Below, in pieces: positions 25,392 to 34,978 of a stretch of DNA of 64,000 bases (the first letter of the stretch is position 1; the number at the start of each line of letters is the position of its first letter). The stretch spans positions 1,112,971 through 1,176,970 of the forward strand of contig NZ_QCXX01000001.1 in NCBI RefSeq assembly GCF_003071065.1, written 5' to 3'. Source of the stretch: Sphingobacterium athyrii (GTDB lineage: Bacteria; Bacteroidota; Bacteroidia; Sphingobacteriales; Sphingobacteriaceae). The position numbers and the translations under genes are program-made. The notes below the pieces were generated by a model that was not told where the DNA came from, made no database searches, and saw only the letters and a program-made list of their open reading frames with translations.

Positions 25392-26444
25392 TTGTGTATA
25401 TTTTTCACTAAAATCTATCAACAATTGAAAGAAATCTCTAATTCCATATCCAATCAAAATGTACCGCGGCTGAAATACATGCAGTTGGTTGAATACGTCT
25501 TGTCACAAATAGAGCAGGAAAATTTACAAATAAACGATAGACTTCCGTCACTCAATCAGCTCACATCCAAACTTGAGATAAGTAAAGAGACAGCGCTGAA
25601 AGGTTTACAATATCTTACGGAAAAAGGTATTATCGAAGCAGAATTCCGTAAAGGATATTATGTCAGACGCTTGAATATCGATCACACCTACCGTATTTGT
25701 TTAATATTAGACAAAATGAATATTTTACGTGATCGTTTTTATCAGTGTTTCCTCGAAAGCATGGGGGACCAAGGTGAAATCGACATCTTCTTCCATCACC
25801 ACAATTACAAAGTATTCAGTGATATTATTCTGGGAAATCTCAATAACTACACCCATTTTATAGTAGCAACCTTTTTAAAGGAAGACCCAAGTTCCGTGCT
25901 AAATCAGATCCCTGCCCATAAACGCATAATAATAGATTATAATGAGGAAAACTTAGAGGGGAATTATTCGGTAATATATCAGGACTTTGAACACGATATT
26001 TATAACAGTTTAACCAAACTTCAAAAGCAGGTTAACAAATATAAGAAATTGGTTCTTATCGCCCATAGTGAAGCCTCACATGCCGAACAAGTCATTAAGG
26101 GATTTGTTAAATACTGTGAGAAAAAATCTATCCTGCATGAAGTGCAATCAGAGGTAACAGAAGAAAAATTTAAAAAAAATACAGGCTACATCACATTCAG
26201 TAGGTACGACACCGACGATGTAGCACTTATCAAACTAGCAAAAAAACAGGGCTGTATACTAGGAGAGGATATAGGGCTTATTTCTTACAATGATACAGCG
26301 GTTAAAGAAATTTTGGAAGGCGGTATCACTGTAATATCTACAGATTTTGACCGGATGGGGCGTTCTGTGGCCGATATTATTTTAGGCAAAAAATCAATAC
26401 AGGAGCGTAACCCAACGCAAGTCATCATCCGAAATTCTTTTTAG
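25392..26444 (+). CDS. GntR-family regulator with LacI-type sugar-binding domain
   Basis: The 350-residue protein has a GntR winged helix (about 28-95): YVLSQIEQENLQINDRLPSLNQLTSKLEISKETALKGLQYLTEKGII. The effector domain (about 100-350) resembles periplasmic-binding/LacI proteins (KKQGCILGEDIGLISYNDT, FDRMGRSVADIILGKKS). Start choice is uncertain: no ATG lies before the HTH, and I use TTG at 25392. It is divergent from the hexosamine PUL and would sense a released sugar in the cytoplasm. This is a cytoplasmic one-component alternative to the hybrid two-component or ECF sigma regulators common in Bacteroidota PULs. Confidence 0.85.
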   Translation: MCIFFTKIYQQLKEISNSISNQNVPRLKYMQLVEYVLSQIEQENLQINDRLPSLNQLTSKLEISKETALKGLQYLTEKGIIEAEFRKGYYVRRLNIDHTYRICLILDKMNILRDRFYQCFLESMGDQGEIDIFFHHHNYKVFSDIILGNLNNYTHFIVATFLKEDPSSVLNQIPAHKRIIIDYNEENLEGNYSVIYQDFEHDIYNSLTKLQKQVNKYKKLVLIAHSEASHAEQVIKGFVKYCEKKSILHEVQSEVTEEKFKKNTGYITFSRYDTDDVALIKLAKKQGCILGEDIGLISYNDTAVKEILEGGITVISTDFDRMGRSVADIILGKKSIQERNPTQVIIRNSF

Positions 26445-27301
26445 AAAAACCCCCTTGAAATTGTTCCCAAAGTGGTTACAAAACATCTGATTTGACAAAT
26501 AATTACTCATGCCTTTTTCAACCAATCGGTTATCATATCAAATTATTAGAATCACTAGAGTTAGAGCAAGCAGAAATCGGGCAGACCCCTATTTTTCTTC
26601 CCCATGCCCTGCGAATGGAGTTTTGAGTATCCTCTTATATCTCCTCGCCTAATTATAATATCAAGCCCCTTTCTGGTATACTGGACAGTATACTTAGATG
26701 GATTTGGGCTATATTATATCGAATTGTCAATATAACCGGCGTGGATATAATGTCGATGTTGACCCCTCCGCTGGACATACTGACCCCTCTATCAAGGCTT
26801 TCTTCAGTCCAACTGATGACCTGACAATGTAATCTCACCTAAAAATAGCTACACTTATCAATGTAGTTTGATAAATTGATGTAAGCGGAAAATAGTACAT
26901 CGTCAGCCAGTTTCGTAGAGCCTGACAGGCCGTTGATAGTTTGAGCTTGTTGGCCTATTTATGGTAACTAACGTCAGATGAAAAGTGGCCCCTCTTGTAA
27001 TGACGGCAGAGCCACCTATCAACTTAGATATTTATGATTTCGGACTGAACGTAACGCCGAATTAAAAAAGAATTTTTTAAGTTGAGTCAACTGTTTAGGA
27101 AATCCGAACAGTTTAACAGGTTGGGAATAAAGTGGGCATATCCAGTCAAATATAGCAACTTCAAATTTTATTATTATCTTTACTGTAAAGTGACAGACTA
27201 AATCATTTAACTGATTAATCATTAAATCTCTATGCGTATTAATCATTTAATAGGCATGTGAATTTTGCTTCAATTGATTACATGGAATAAAACCGGAAAT
27301 T
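26445..27301. other. Non-coding stretch with IS21-like terminal-repeat relic
   Basis: About 860 bases without a credible gene. At 26758-26770 and 26779-26790 the motif TGACCCCTC occurs twice in the same direction, 21 bases apart, and a related AGTGGCCCCTCTTG is at 26984-26997. Repeated GGGGTCA-type motifs near the ends are typical of IS21-family elements, so this is probably a decayed or internally deleted insertion sequence without its transposase. The two frames here (26653-26838, 27019-27246) are not convincing. The rest shows no other recognised feature. Confidence 0.35.
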
Positions 27302-27721
27302 ATGTTCATAATCGATATCCGTTGGATTTTTAAGCTATTGTTCAACCTAGCGATCCTCGTTGTAATCGGCAGGTTATTTTATGCACCCTATGAGCCAAAA
27401 CTGCAAGGAACCAATCTCGTGTATATATTTCCTTGTATTGGAGTAATAAGTAGTTATCTCTATCTAGCGGTCTGGTTTGGCTGGAAAAGAGCATTTAGGA
27501 TATTACTATACATTGGCATATATATATTGTTAACATGCTATTTTGTACTGAGGGGATCCTTACCAAAATGGTTGGACTATACTTTGACAATTTCAATCCT
27601 CATATTGCTTGGATATGGTGTTTACCGTATCATTAAATACCTAATTAGCTTGGTTAAAAATATAAGAACGCGGTTTAATAGCAATAAGATACGTAATAGA
27701 AATAAAATTGAAAATCGTTGA
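27302..27721 (+). CDS. Small integral membrane protein of unknown function
   Basis: The 139-residue product has four strongly hydrophobic segments (about 8-24, 40-58, 66-84 and 92-112) and ends in a very basic tail (RTRFNSNKIRNRNKIENR). No family was recognised. It has no close neighbour in the same direction. The positive C-terminus suggests a cytoplasmic end. It is kept as a gene because of its clean membrane pattern and coding-like composition. Confidence 0.6.
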   Translation: MFIIDIRWIFKLLFNLAILVVIGRLFYAPYEPKLQGTNLVYIFPCIGVISSYLYLAVWFGWKRAFRILLYIGIYILLTCYFVLRGSLPKWLDYTLTISILILLGYGVYRIIKYLISLVKNIRTRFNSNKIRNRNKIENR

Positions 27722-27898
27722 GCCAGACCGCAAATCAGCATAAATGGTTAAAATGTTCGCTCCGTTAAAGTCTTAAATCCTATCATCGGCTTCAAAAAGA
27801 ATTAACAAAAGGAGATCTAATCAGAGATTACGGTCATTGAGACCATGAAGTGGATAGAATAGTAAAATAAATTCACTAATCTATCCACCGAATCAGTC

Positions 27899-29686
27899 TT
27901 AACCAGACTGTTGTCCGCTGTTTCTATCCGCTTGAAATTTTGAATTTAATAGCTGCTTCAATTCATTAATCAACTCAACAGATTGATTGTACTTAGATTT
28001 CAGATCATTTAATAATTCTAATGAGGTAGGTAAATCTATAGCATCAGGCAAAAAGCTGGTTGTCGAATTCTGTACAGAAGAATCTCTGACGGCTACTGAT
28101 TGAGATACAAGTCCCCTTCCATTCAAAGATGCTAAATCATCTCTAAAAACAAACTCTTTTAAAGATGACCAATCAGTAGTTGATCCAGTTGCCGCTATTT
28201 TTTTGGTAAAAAATAGTTTGGAATTGGTATCCGATTTACTAAAGATTTTAAAGGACGAAATCGAATTGGTAGTATCAAAGTTTGAGGTCCGATCCACTGC
28301 TAGACCACAACCGTTGCTTGCAAAGAATTCGTTATTAGTCGCAATAAAAGGAGTAAAGCCACCTTCACTATCGGTGGTATTGATTAGTGAAGAATTATTA
28401 AGTGTTTTCAACTTGATAGCATCAGCTTTTAAAATCCCAGTAAGCTGTAAGTTGTCTCTCAAATATTCGTCTGTATTTAATTTTGTAATCAGCTCTTTCT
28501 TAGTATTCGTACCGTTATCAACAATCTGCCCCCCTTCTTTCCAATGACTATAATTTATTCTTGAAAGAACGACATTTCTGGCTCCAGCCTGAACATCAAT
28601 TTTTTGTGCATATCCGCCCTCAAATTTACTTCCAAGACAGGTAGACCCAAATCTTACTTCGGAATAAGCATAGCATCCGATAAATGATGTCATCTTACCA
28701 TTATCGACAATATCAATCGCATTTTTGTTTTCAAATCCTACTCCAATAAATGTATTAAACTTTGAATTGATTCCGATAACTAGGCCGTAGATACTATTTG
28801 CTTCTGGGCTACCGCCAATAAAATAGTTTTGGTCTCCATTAGCGATATTGAGTCCATAAGAAGTTCCCTCAAAATAGCAGTTCCTAAAAGTATTATTCGT
28901 TGAATTCCCATAAGTTTCACCATTTCTGTGCCCCACTGACAAAACCATTCCCCACATAGGCTTTGATGTATGTTTAAAATGATTATCTGTAAAACCGCAT
29001 CTTGTGAATTCGTTCAAGTGAGAGGATGCAATAAGCCACCCAAATCCATCCGATGCTGGTTTACCATTACCGCACCAAACATTTTCAAACTGCCCCCGGC
29101 TGATACCTTGAACAAATATTGTATTCTTAGTGTTTTCATTACCTGAAATGATAAAATTTGAGATAATCATCCCTCTTGCATGCTGGTCGGCAACATCACC
29201 TCCAGTAAATGCATTGAATTCAAATGCATTATCTGCGACTCCGGTAAACTGCAATATAGTTTTAACTCCTTGGCCGACTAAACGTCCGCCATCAAAAGCA
29301 AAATTAATTGTTTGGCTATAAAGTATTGTTCCTGCTGGCATAATCCCCATTACACTTCCATTAATCTTTAAATAATTGAAAAAAGCAGAAAGTTGGTCAA
29401 AATTATCAGAGAGTGTCGTACTGATGCCGAAGTAAAGAGCATTAACTTTCTCTTTGAATATAATCTGTAGCTTAATACCGCCAACAACAATAACGCTCCC
29501 TCCATCATCGCCCCCTTGTTCGGTAGCGGAGTAATAATATATGATCGGTGCTGGGGTATCTCCTTTTTTGTAATAGCCCAATAACTTTACGCCTTCGTAC
29601 GTTCCATTTTTCAACGCTGTGATTTCAGCCGCAGATAATCCCCGCATATCTGCCATCGTGTTTTTAATTAAAATCTGATTTGCCAT
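27899..29686 (-). CDS. Tailspike-like parallel beta-helix protein (orphan)
   Basis: The 595-residue protein has no signal peptide. The N-terminal 75 residues (LSAAEITALKNGTYEGVKLLGYYKKGDTPAPIIYYY, then DDGGSVIVVGGIKL) resemble the head-binding domain found at the front of Bacteroidota phage tail proteins. Residues about 110-400 are a pectin-lyase-like beta-helix with repeating short strands and Asn/Gly turns (NNTFRNCYFEGTSYGLNIANGDQNYFIGG). The C-terminus has a beta region and a coiled coil (LELLNDLKSKYNQSVELINELKQLL) suited to trimerisation. No other phage genes are near. It may be a remnant of a prophage or contractile device, or a moron carried by transfer. Confidence 0.65.
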   Translation of the reverse strand: MANQILIKNTMADMRGLSAAEITALKNGTYEGVKLLGYYKKGDTPAPIIYYYSATEQGGDDGGSVIVVGGIKLQIIFKEKVNALYFGISTTLSDNFDQLSAFFNYLKINGSVMGIMPAGTILYSQTINFAFDGGRLVGQGVKTILQFTGVADNAFEFNAFTGGDVADQHARGMIISNFIISGNENTKNTIFVQGISRGQFENVWCGNGKPASDGFGWLIASSHLNEFTRCGFTDNHFKHTSKPMWGMVLSVGHRNGETYGNSTNNTFRNCYFEGTSYGLNIANGDQNYFIGGSPEANSIYGLVIGINSKFNTFIGVGFENKNAIDIVDNGKMTSFIGCYAYSEVRFGSTCLGSKFEGGYAQKIDVQAGARNVVLSRINYSHWKEGGQIVDNGTNTKKELITKLNTDEYLRDNLQLTGILKADAIKLKTLNNSSLINTTDSEGGFTPFIATNNEFFASNGCGLAVDRTSNFDTTNSISSFKIFSKSDTNSKLFFTKKIAATGSTTDWSSLKEFVFRDDLASLNGRGLVSQSVAVRDSSVQNSTTSFLPDAIDLPTSLELLNDLKSKYNQSVELINELKQLLNSKFQADRNSGQQSG

Positions 29687-29788
29687 ATTTCTTTTTCTTT
29701 TAAAGTGTATAGCAAAAGTAGGTTTGTCAATAGCGGTATCTGAGGAAAAGAAGGCATATTTAAGCGGTATCGGAGAGATACCGAAAAG

Positions 29789-30139
29789 TCAATATGGGCG
29801 ATAATTATGATAATTTTCAATATCAGAATAGGCTTTCCCTAAACTCCCCCCTAACAACTTTCTTAAACTGGGATTTTTAGAAAAATCTAATTTGCCTAAA
29901 AAGCTTATATAAATGGCATTCTGAATTCGCTTATCAACCAAAGGCAAATTCTTCGTTAAAAAATATACCATGGAATTAAACTTGCTCCGGTCATTTTCAT
30001 CTATAGCCGCCTGCATAAACCGTCTGAAAGTCCCCATTTGAAATGTAATAGAATCGCTATTGTCTTCATCTAAAAGTTCCTCCTCTAAGCTTGGAAACAA
30101 CTCAACCAACTCATTAATAAACAGATTTTTACCTTTCAT
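29789..30139 (-). CDS. Small DUF7674-like protein, possible immunity protein
   Basis: The 116-residue protein is all-alpha (VELFPSLEEELLDEDN, FQMGTFRRFMQAAIDENDRSKFNSMVYFL, IQNAIYISFLGKLDF). The pattern resembles the DUF7674 family, small cytosolic proteins often found next to polymorphic toxins. No signal peptide or membrane segment is seen. It is the first of several immunity-like genes on this strand (29.8-32.5 kb), each with its own spacing rather than a tight operon. The function is unproven. Confidence 0.5.
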   Translation of the reverse strand: MKGKNLFINELVELFPSLEEELLDEDNSDSITFQMGTFRRFMQAAIDENDRSKFNSMVYFLTKNLPLVDKRIQNAIYISFLGKLDFSKNPSLRKLLGGSLGKAYSDIENYHNYRPY

Positions 30140-30342
30140 ACTTTTATATTAGGACAACTTAATCATTTTCCCCCCTCTGCCAATTCCACATATCTTGAAT
30201 TCAAATATAAAAATTATCGATTTATATCATCTCTATACTCTTCCTGAATCATTCCTGCAGCAGTATATTTGTGAGGAGACGCTTTGTAGGTCGCTTCTGC
30301 AAATCCCAACGCTTCAGAAATTGAAGAAAAAGTATGTATAAC

Positions 30343-30768
30343 TTATAAAATAGAATCAATAACGGTGTAAACACCCACCACCAGAGAAATCAAAAGAAAA
30401 GCAAGTACAATAAAGCAGCCTATGGTCACAGATCGATCTTTCCAGCTCGATTGAGCGATTCCCGTTTCACTGACATTAATCATCGAAGGATCTTCAATAT
30501 GTTTTAAAACAATTTCTGAATCTTTAAGCACCCATGGAGTTTCATCCAATATAATCTTTTGAAATACCTGCTTTTTCTCCTGGTCCTCTAAATCTTTGGC
30601 GGCGCATAATAGCTGATAAGCAAAAAGTTTCAGTCCTTCTTTATTGGCTTTAATGAAGTATACATCATCCCTTTCCCTGTAATCAGAATAAATAGCAAAC
30701 TGTCCATTATCCAAAGATTCTTCTAAATCTAGATGAGTTTTCAAGGAGTCCAGCAATTCATTGTCCAT
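30343..30768 (-). CDS. Immunity-like protein with C-terminal membrane anchor
   Basis: The 141-residue protein has a soluble N-terminal domain (about 1-85) with the strand/helix pattern FAIYSDYRERDDVYFIKANKEGLKLFAYQLLCAAKDL, similar in style to Imm32-type immunity domains. A single hydrophobic helix lies at about 117-137 (TIGCFIVLAFLLISLVVGVYTVI). A tail anchor could place it at the inner membrane, facing the cytoplasm. The family assignment is weak; it is supported mainly by the neighbouring genes. Confidence 0.5.
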   Translation of the reverse strand: MDNELLDSLKTHLDLEESLDNGQFAIYSDYRERDDVYFIKANKEGLKLFAYQLLCAAKDLEDQEKKQVFQKIILDETPWVLKDSEIVLKHIEDPSMINVSETGIAQSSWKDRSVTIGCFIVLAFLLISLVVGVYTVIDSIL

Positions 30769-30880
30769 TGCAAGCTTGATTAGTCTTTAATATAATTATA
30801 ATATATGGCTATTTTTGAATAAATAACAGAAGATCATTGTCCAATCTGCATTTTTGATGTTATCGGACCTGAATTAAGAC

Positions 30881-31396
30881 CTAATCTTCTATCGTAAAAT
30901 CGATCGATTTGTTAAATTCTTCTTTTTCCGGTTCCGACAGCTGATCACGCATCGCACGAATCGTATAACCACCTCTCAATATACCTTTATCCAAATACAT
31001 CCAATCTGATATTTTTTGTTTATCGATCAGTACGGTGTCACCAAGGGCGACCTCTTTCGTTGAGACAGGGCTATTATGGACAACACCTGTAAATTGGTTA
31101 TTTATATAAGTGAGATTACCAATCCAAATGTGCTCCAAACTTTGGTCAGGTGTATGATATGCTAGTTTGAGGGCAAAACCTTCATATCCTTCCTTTGGTT
31201 TTTGAAACGCCTGCACAAATAGATCGAGCGAGTTTTTTGCCTTTGCTATAGCTGCATTCATAGCTTCATCGTCAGAGCGGAAACCAATGACTTCATCATT
31301 TTCAATTTTATCTTTTACTGAAGGTGACTGGCATGCCATCAATACAGCGCTGCCGATAGCAACAAATAAAATAGGTCTAATAATTTTGAATCTCAT
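30881..31396 (-). CDS. DUF2314 (YegJ-like) lipoprotein
   Basis: The 171-residue protein starts with a lipoprotein signal (lipobox VLMAC, cysteine about 22). The rest fits DUF2314/YegJ well: DDEAMNAAIAKAKNSLDLFVQAF, then HIWIGNLTYINNQFTGVVHNSP, GDTVLIDKQKISDWMYL and GGYTIRAMR. The family has been linked to immunity to exported toxins, including gene clusters of polymorphic toxin systems, but its biochemical role is not settled. The lipid anchor suggests periplasmic protection. Confidence 0.75.
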   Translation of the reverse strand: MRFKIIRPILFVAIGSAVLMACQSPSVKDKIENDEVIGFRSDDEAMNAAIAKAKNSLDLFVQAFQKPKEGYEGFALKLAYHTPDQSLEHIWIGNLTYINNQFTGVVHNSPVSTKEVALGDTVLIDKQKISDWMYLDKGILRGGYTIRAMRDQLSEPEKEEFNKSIDFTIED

Positions 31397-31501
31397 CTTT
31401 AAATATTTTACATATGTAATTTCTTCTGGACTCTTTAAATAGAGCCCAGTCTTCTAAATATAACATAGGTATTTTTACTCTCCATATAAGGAAAATAAAT
31501 C

Positions 31502-31951
31502 CTATCTCAACCTCAACCCCAAAAGATACATATTAGGTTTTCCATCGTAATGATCCCTGATACGTTGCTCAACATGGATCGCATTCCAAGTCGCCAATCT
31601 TTCAAACCCAATACATTCAATTTTAGAAACTTGAATTCTTTCACCATTATAATCGATCCAACATAAGTCATCATTGCCTATTTCCTGTACGAAAAAAGGG
31701 ACTACAGCTCTAAATTTTTCTTCGAGAGGCTTTATTGCCAAAACCTTCCATCTTTTAGAGGTAATAGCAGCCCAACCAACATGAATTGAAAAAAGAATAT
31801 TCTGTTCTAATAGCATATCCAAGTCAATATCTTCCTTTGATGATTGGAAATCAAAGAAAACAAAAATATAACCTTCGATGATTCGTCCAAATACATAATA
31901 ATCGCCTAAATTGATAACAAAGTATGTTCCTAATTTAATTGGTATCTTCAT
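31502..31951 (-). CDS. Imm26-like immunity protein
   Basis: The 149-residue protein follows the Imm26 pattern: LGTYFVINLGDYYVFGRIIEGYIFVFFDFQSSKEDI with a beta-barrel-like start, then LFSIHVGWAAITSKRWKVLAIKPL and the ECIGFERLATWNAIHVEQRIRDH tail with the conserved glutamate-tryptophan spacing. It is cytosolic with no signal peptide. Imm26 proteins neutralise toxins of the polymorphic or contact-dependent type; no partner toxin is in the window, so this would be an orphan immunity gene. Confidence 0.7.
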   Translation of the reverse strand: MKIPIKLGTYFVINLGDYYVFGRIIEGYIFVFFDFQSSKEDIDLDMLLEQNILFSIHVGWAAITSKRWKVLAIKPLEEKFRAVVPFFVQEIGNDDLCWIDYNGERIQVSKIECIGFERLATWNAIHVEQRIRDHYDGKPNMYLLGLRLR

Positions 31952-32016
31952 TATCTATTCCTGATAAATTAGTGTTTCGATTACTTTTTGCTGACATCTC
32001 ATTCTCGATTCTTTTT

Positions 32017-32523
32017 TTATTTTTTAAATTGTTCGAGTTCATTTTCAGAATAGTATCCACCACAACTGACTGCTGATACACCATTGGGTATCCGCGCATT
32101 TACAAATGGTGCGTCTAAAAGTACATTATCCGCGATAAAAGCTATACGGCCCCTGTTTCGACTCGCTTTTTCTGTTGCCGCCGCCCATTTCAGAGTCCCA
32201 ATTTCATCAAATTGCATAGCAATGGTTTTATCTTTTGTAGCATTTTCACTTATCGTGACAGATTCAAAATTTGAAACTGTCAGAATAGGAACGGGGTGTA
32301 GAAATAAGATTGCGGTGGATTTATCCAGCTGCTTTGCGATAGCATTCGGGGCACCCTCTTCCAGAACAAAGTACCAACCAGTGGGAAGAATTGTATCCTG
32401 ATCAGCGCTGGAAACCTCATTATTTTCTTGATGTTGGAAATTAACATCCGACGACTGATCATTGTCACCTGAGGCTGTCAATATGACCATCAGGTTTATC
32501 AAAAATACAAGGATATATTTCAT
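32017..32523 (-). CDS. Stand-alone SecD P1-head-like secreted protein
   Basis: I start at the ATG at 32521-32523 (MKYILVFLINLMVILTASGD), which gives a clean signal peptide; an upstream ATG would add five residues. The mature 145-residue protein resembles the periplasmic P1 head of SecD, here without any of the SecD membrane helices. The segment RNRGRIAFIADNVLLDAPFV, then NARIPNGVSAVSCGGYYSENELEQF, mirrors the SecD end (AIVLDGxVxSAPxVxxxIxxGxxxIxGxFxxxEAxxLA). Such stand-alone domains are seen near immunity genes. The function is unknown. Confidence 0.65.
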   Translation of the reverse strand: MKYILVFLINLMVILTASGDNDQSSDVNFQHQENNEVSSADQDTILPTGWYFVLEEGAPNAIAKQLDKSTAILFLHPVPILTVSNFESVTISENATKDKTIAMQFDEIGTLKWAAATEKASRNRGRIAFIADNVLLDAPFVNARIPNGVSAVSCGGYYSENELEQFKK

Positions 32524-32782
32524 AAATGGGCTTAACAATAATTTAAAAATAATAAATATTTTGTGAATGGGTGAAAAGTATTATTGGTGATTATCCCAAG
32601 TGGTATTTTTGACTTTGGTATTTTCTACACAACACTCTATATCCCTATATAATTTTGTATCTTATTATCGCGAAGTACGATAGGAACTCTCTAATGTAAA
32701 AAATAATTAATTAATCAATAAATTAATAACTGTAGCATTCTGTTGCAGTATAGCGTTTAATAAACAATACAACACTATAATT

Positions 32783-33370
32783 ATGAAAAAAGCATTACTA
32801 CTATTAGGGGTAATGTCCTTTCTATTTTTTTCTTGTGACAAAGAAGGAGGGCCAATACCGAGTGACAAAAAACTAGAGATTCAAAAAGATGGCGTAAACT
32901 ATGTCGATGAAAGATCAATTATTCTTCCACCAGGAGCATATGATGGCCCCAGACTTATATATAACGCTCCATCTACAATTAATCCTAGTGGAATTAAAGA
33001 AAGTATCCACTTTACATCCTCGCCTTACAAAAAAGGAAACCGAAATAATAAAGAATTCACCTTCTCTATATACTTTCCTGTCGAAGGTGGTGTTAGCTTA
33101 AACAAAAAATATGAAATTAAGCCAATTAATGGAAAAGAGATATTTAACATCGAGAAAGATGGAAGGATCTGGGATCATGAAAAAGATTTGGCTTATATTC
33201 GGTATACCGAAGATTACAAAACTTATCATTACGGTACTGGATATATTTCATTTACACATTTTGATGATAGCGGTTTGAAAGAAAATATCAAAGGTTCTGG
33301 AACAATAGAATTCTCGATCGCTAATGAAAATGGCAGCAGAACAACTTTGAAAGGAACTTTTAAGTTATAA
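32783..33370 (+). CDS. DUF5025-like lipoprotein
   Basis: The 195-residue protein has a lipobox (FLFFSC, cysteine 18) and a beta-rich mature part with alternating aromatic strands (EFTFSIYFPVEGG, GTGYISFTHFDD, GSGTIEFSIANENGSRTTLKGTF). This pattern resembles DUF5025-type lipoproteins of Bacteroidota, which have no known function. A TAATTTTG box (32650-32657) about 125 bases upstream fits a Bacteroidota -7 element. It stands alone in its transcription unit. Confidence 0.6.
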   Translation: MKKALLLLGVMSFLFFSCDKEGGPIPSDKKLEIQKDGVNYVDERSIILPPGAYDGPRLIYNAPSTINPSGIKESIHFTSSPYKKGNRNNKEFTFSIYFPVEGGVSLNKKYEIKPINGKEIFNIEKDGRIWDHEKDLAYIRYTEDYKTYHYGTGYISFTHFDDSGLKENIKGSGTIEFSIANENGSRTTLKGTFKL

Positions 33371-33500
33371 AGTGTAAAAGTTAAGACTTAATCTGACAGT
33401 TAAACAACACAAATAGTTGATGGCCCAATTCAAAAGAATGCCAGTTAAACTATCTTAATCTGGTATTTTTTTATATTTATCTTTTTTATTAATTCAATGC

Positions 33501-34649
33501 ATGCCACCTTTCAAATTTCTATCATTTATTATTTTTAATATTCTCAGTTACTCTTGTACAAATAGCACTGGACAGCGGTCTCCCGACGTTTTCTTGAGTG
33601 AGAACTTTTCGTATTCAGAATTGAGCAATGAAACGAAAGAAATATTGGAATTATGGCAACCTTACCTCGATTCTCTGATAAAAAACGAAAAATTTAATGT
33701 AGACTCCTCTGTATGGGATACAGAAATTGATTCAATAGGCGGTATCGAGTTATACTATCATATAAAGCAAGCGGATGGACCAATAAATGCTGAAATATTA
33801 AATATCCAAAAATTGGATTCAAATAAATATTCTGTAAAAACAGCATTTTATAATCTCTCTGAATCTGGAAAGTCAAATAACCCAAGCCTTAACTGTATTT
33901 ATGATATTGTAATAAGAAAAAAAGGAAAGGCATTTAAAGTATATAATTTTTTATCAGAATATACCGAAGATTGGTCCAAAAAAGAGGTTGGCAATATCGT
34001 GTACCATTATACTCCTTCATATCCATTCAATCTGATTAAAGCTAAAACAATGAGCAAATACTGTGATTCTCTAGCGAAATTTTTCTCAATGGAGTCTCCT
34101 ATAATCAATTATTATATTTTCAAAAATTCTCAAGAGACATTTTACTCAATGGGATTTTTATATAATAGAGATATGTACGATACTTATCAAATATTCGGCC
34201 GGGCTGATCCAAATAGAAATATAGTATATTGTGGCAATAATTCAGAAATTTTTCCCCATGAGATAGTCCATCTTTATACCCACAAATATTATAGTACCCT
34301 ACATAGCTTCTTTGACGAAGGATTTGCAGAATATCTTGATTTTTCTATCCAAACGAAAAAAATAAGCAAAAGGAAAGTAATGGCGAACTATCTTAACAAC
34401 AATCCACAGATAAATCTTTCTAATATTTTGGAATTAGACGATCGAATTGGTAATGGAACTAGTTATAAATATGACATTTCATGTTTATTGGTAGAAAAGC
34501 TTTTAGAAAAGGATCCTAAGCAGGGGCTCCATAAAATTTTAAGTGGAGGAACTAAAAACGAGGATTTTTACGCTACTGTTACCTCTATTTTAGGTATAGA
34601 AAAACGAGAAATAAACAATGTAATAAGAGGGTGGTTGACCAATTACTAG
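33501..34649 (+). CDS. Lipoprotein zinc metallopeptidase (gluzincin-like)
   Basis: The 382-residue protein has a signal peptide with a lipobox-like SYSC (cysteine 19). The active site is HEIVH (His253, Glu254, His257), followed by FFDEGFAEYLDF with Glu273 or Glu277 as third ligand, the arrangement of gluzincins with EGxAxY. The last 80 residues are helical. The N-terminal 150 residues (SVWDTEIDSIGGIELYYHIK) are an unrecognised beta domain. It probably cleaves proteins at the surface or in the periplasm. The family is not assigned; a BLAST/HMM search against M1/M61-like families would resolve it. Confidence 0.65.
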   Translation: MPPFKFLSFIIFNILSYSCTNSTGQRSPDVFLSENFSYSELSNETKEILELWQPYLDSLIKNEKFNVDSSVWDTEIDSIGGIELYYHIKQADGPINAEILNIQKLDSNKYSVKTAFYNLSESGKSNNPSLNCIYDIVIRKKGKAFKVYNFLSEYTEDWSKKEVGNIVYHYTPSYPFNLIKAKTMSKYCDSLAKFFSMESPIINYYIFKNSQETFYSMGFLYNRDMYDTYQIFGRADPNRNIVYCGNNSEIFPHEIVHLYTHKYYSTLHSFFDEGFAEYLDFSIQTKKISKRKVMANYLNNNPQINLSNILELDDRIGNGTSYKYDISCLLVEKLLEKDPKQGLHKILSGGTKNEDFYATVTSILGIEKREINNVIRGWLTNY

Positions 34650-34978
34650 AAATTTATATACTAATCTCCTTAGACTGTTTTAAAAGTCCATTTTACCTAA
34701 TATAGTTGAAATATCTTTGGGTTAAAACACCATAAATTTTATTATTTTATCCATCAAACTTGAGGTACTTCCGGCAGTTTGATCCAGGACGAAAAATCCG
34801 CTTTCAAAATATCTTGTTCGAAAAATCATCCTGTCTATCAGACTATCAACGAGATGCAATGCGTTAGATATGCAATTCTGTTTCTTACCCTATGCATAGT
34901 CGGTCGAAGAACAAATCTGTTAGATTTGTAAGACTGCAAATGATCAAAATCCAGATAGAATAGATAAATGTTCCTAAT
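34650..34978. other. Intergenic region with a small hairpin
   Basis: About 330 bases of AT-rich sequence between the metallopeptidase gene and the DUF1569-like gene. CAAATCT-GTT-AGATTTG (34912-34928) can form a 7-bp hairpin some 50 bases before the DUF1569-like start. No gene, repeat unit or other RNA was recognised. Confidence 0.4.

Noticed and set aside
26653..27246. Two short minus-strand frames as genes (61 and 75 codons)
   Set aside because: Poor coding character and no motifs; the area looks like an IS relic.
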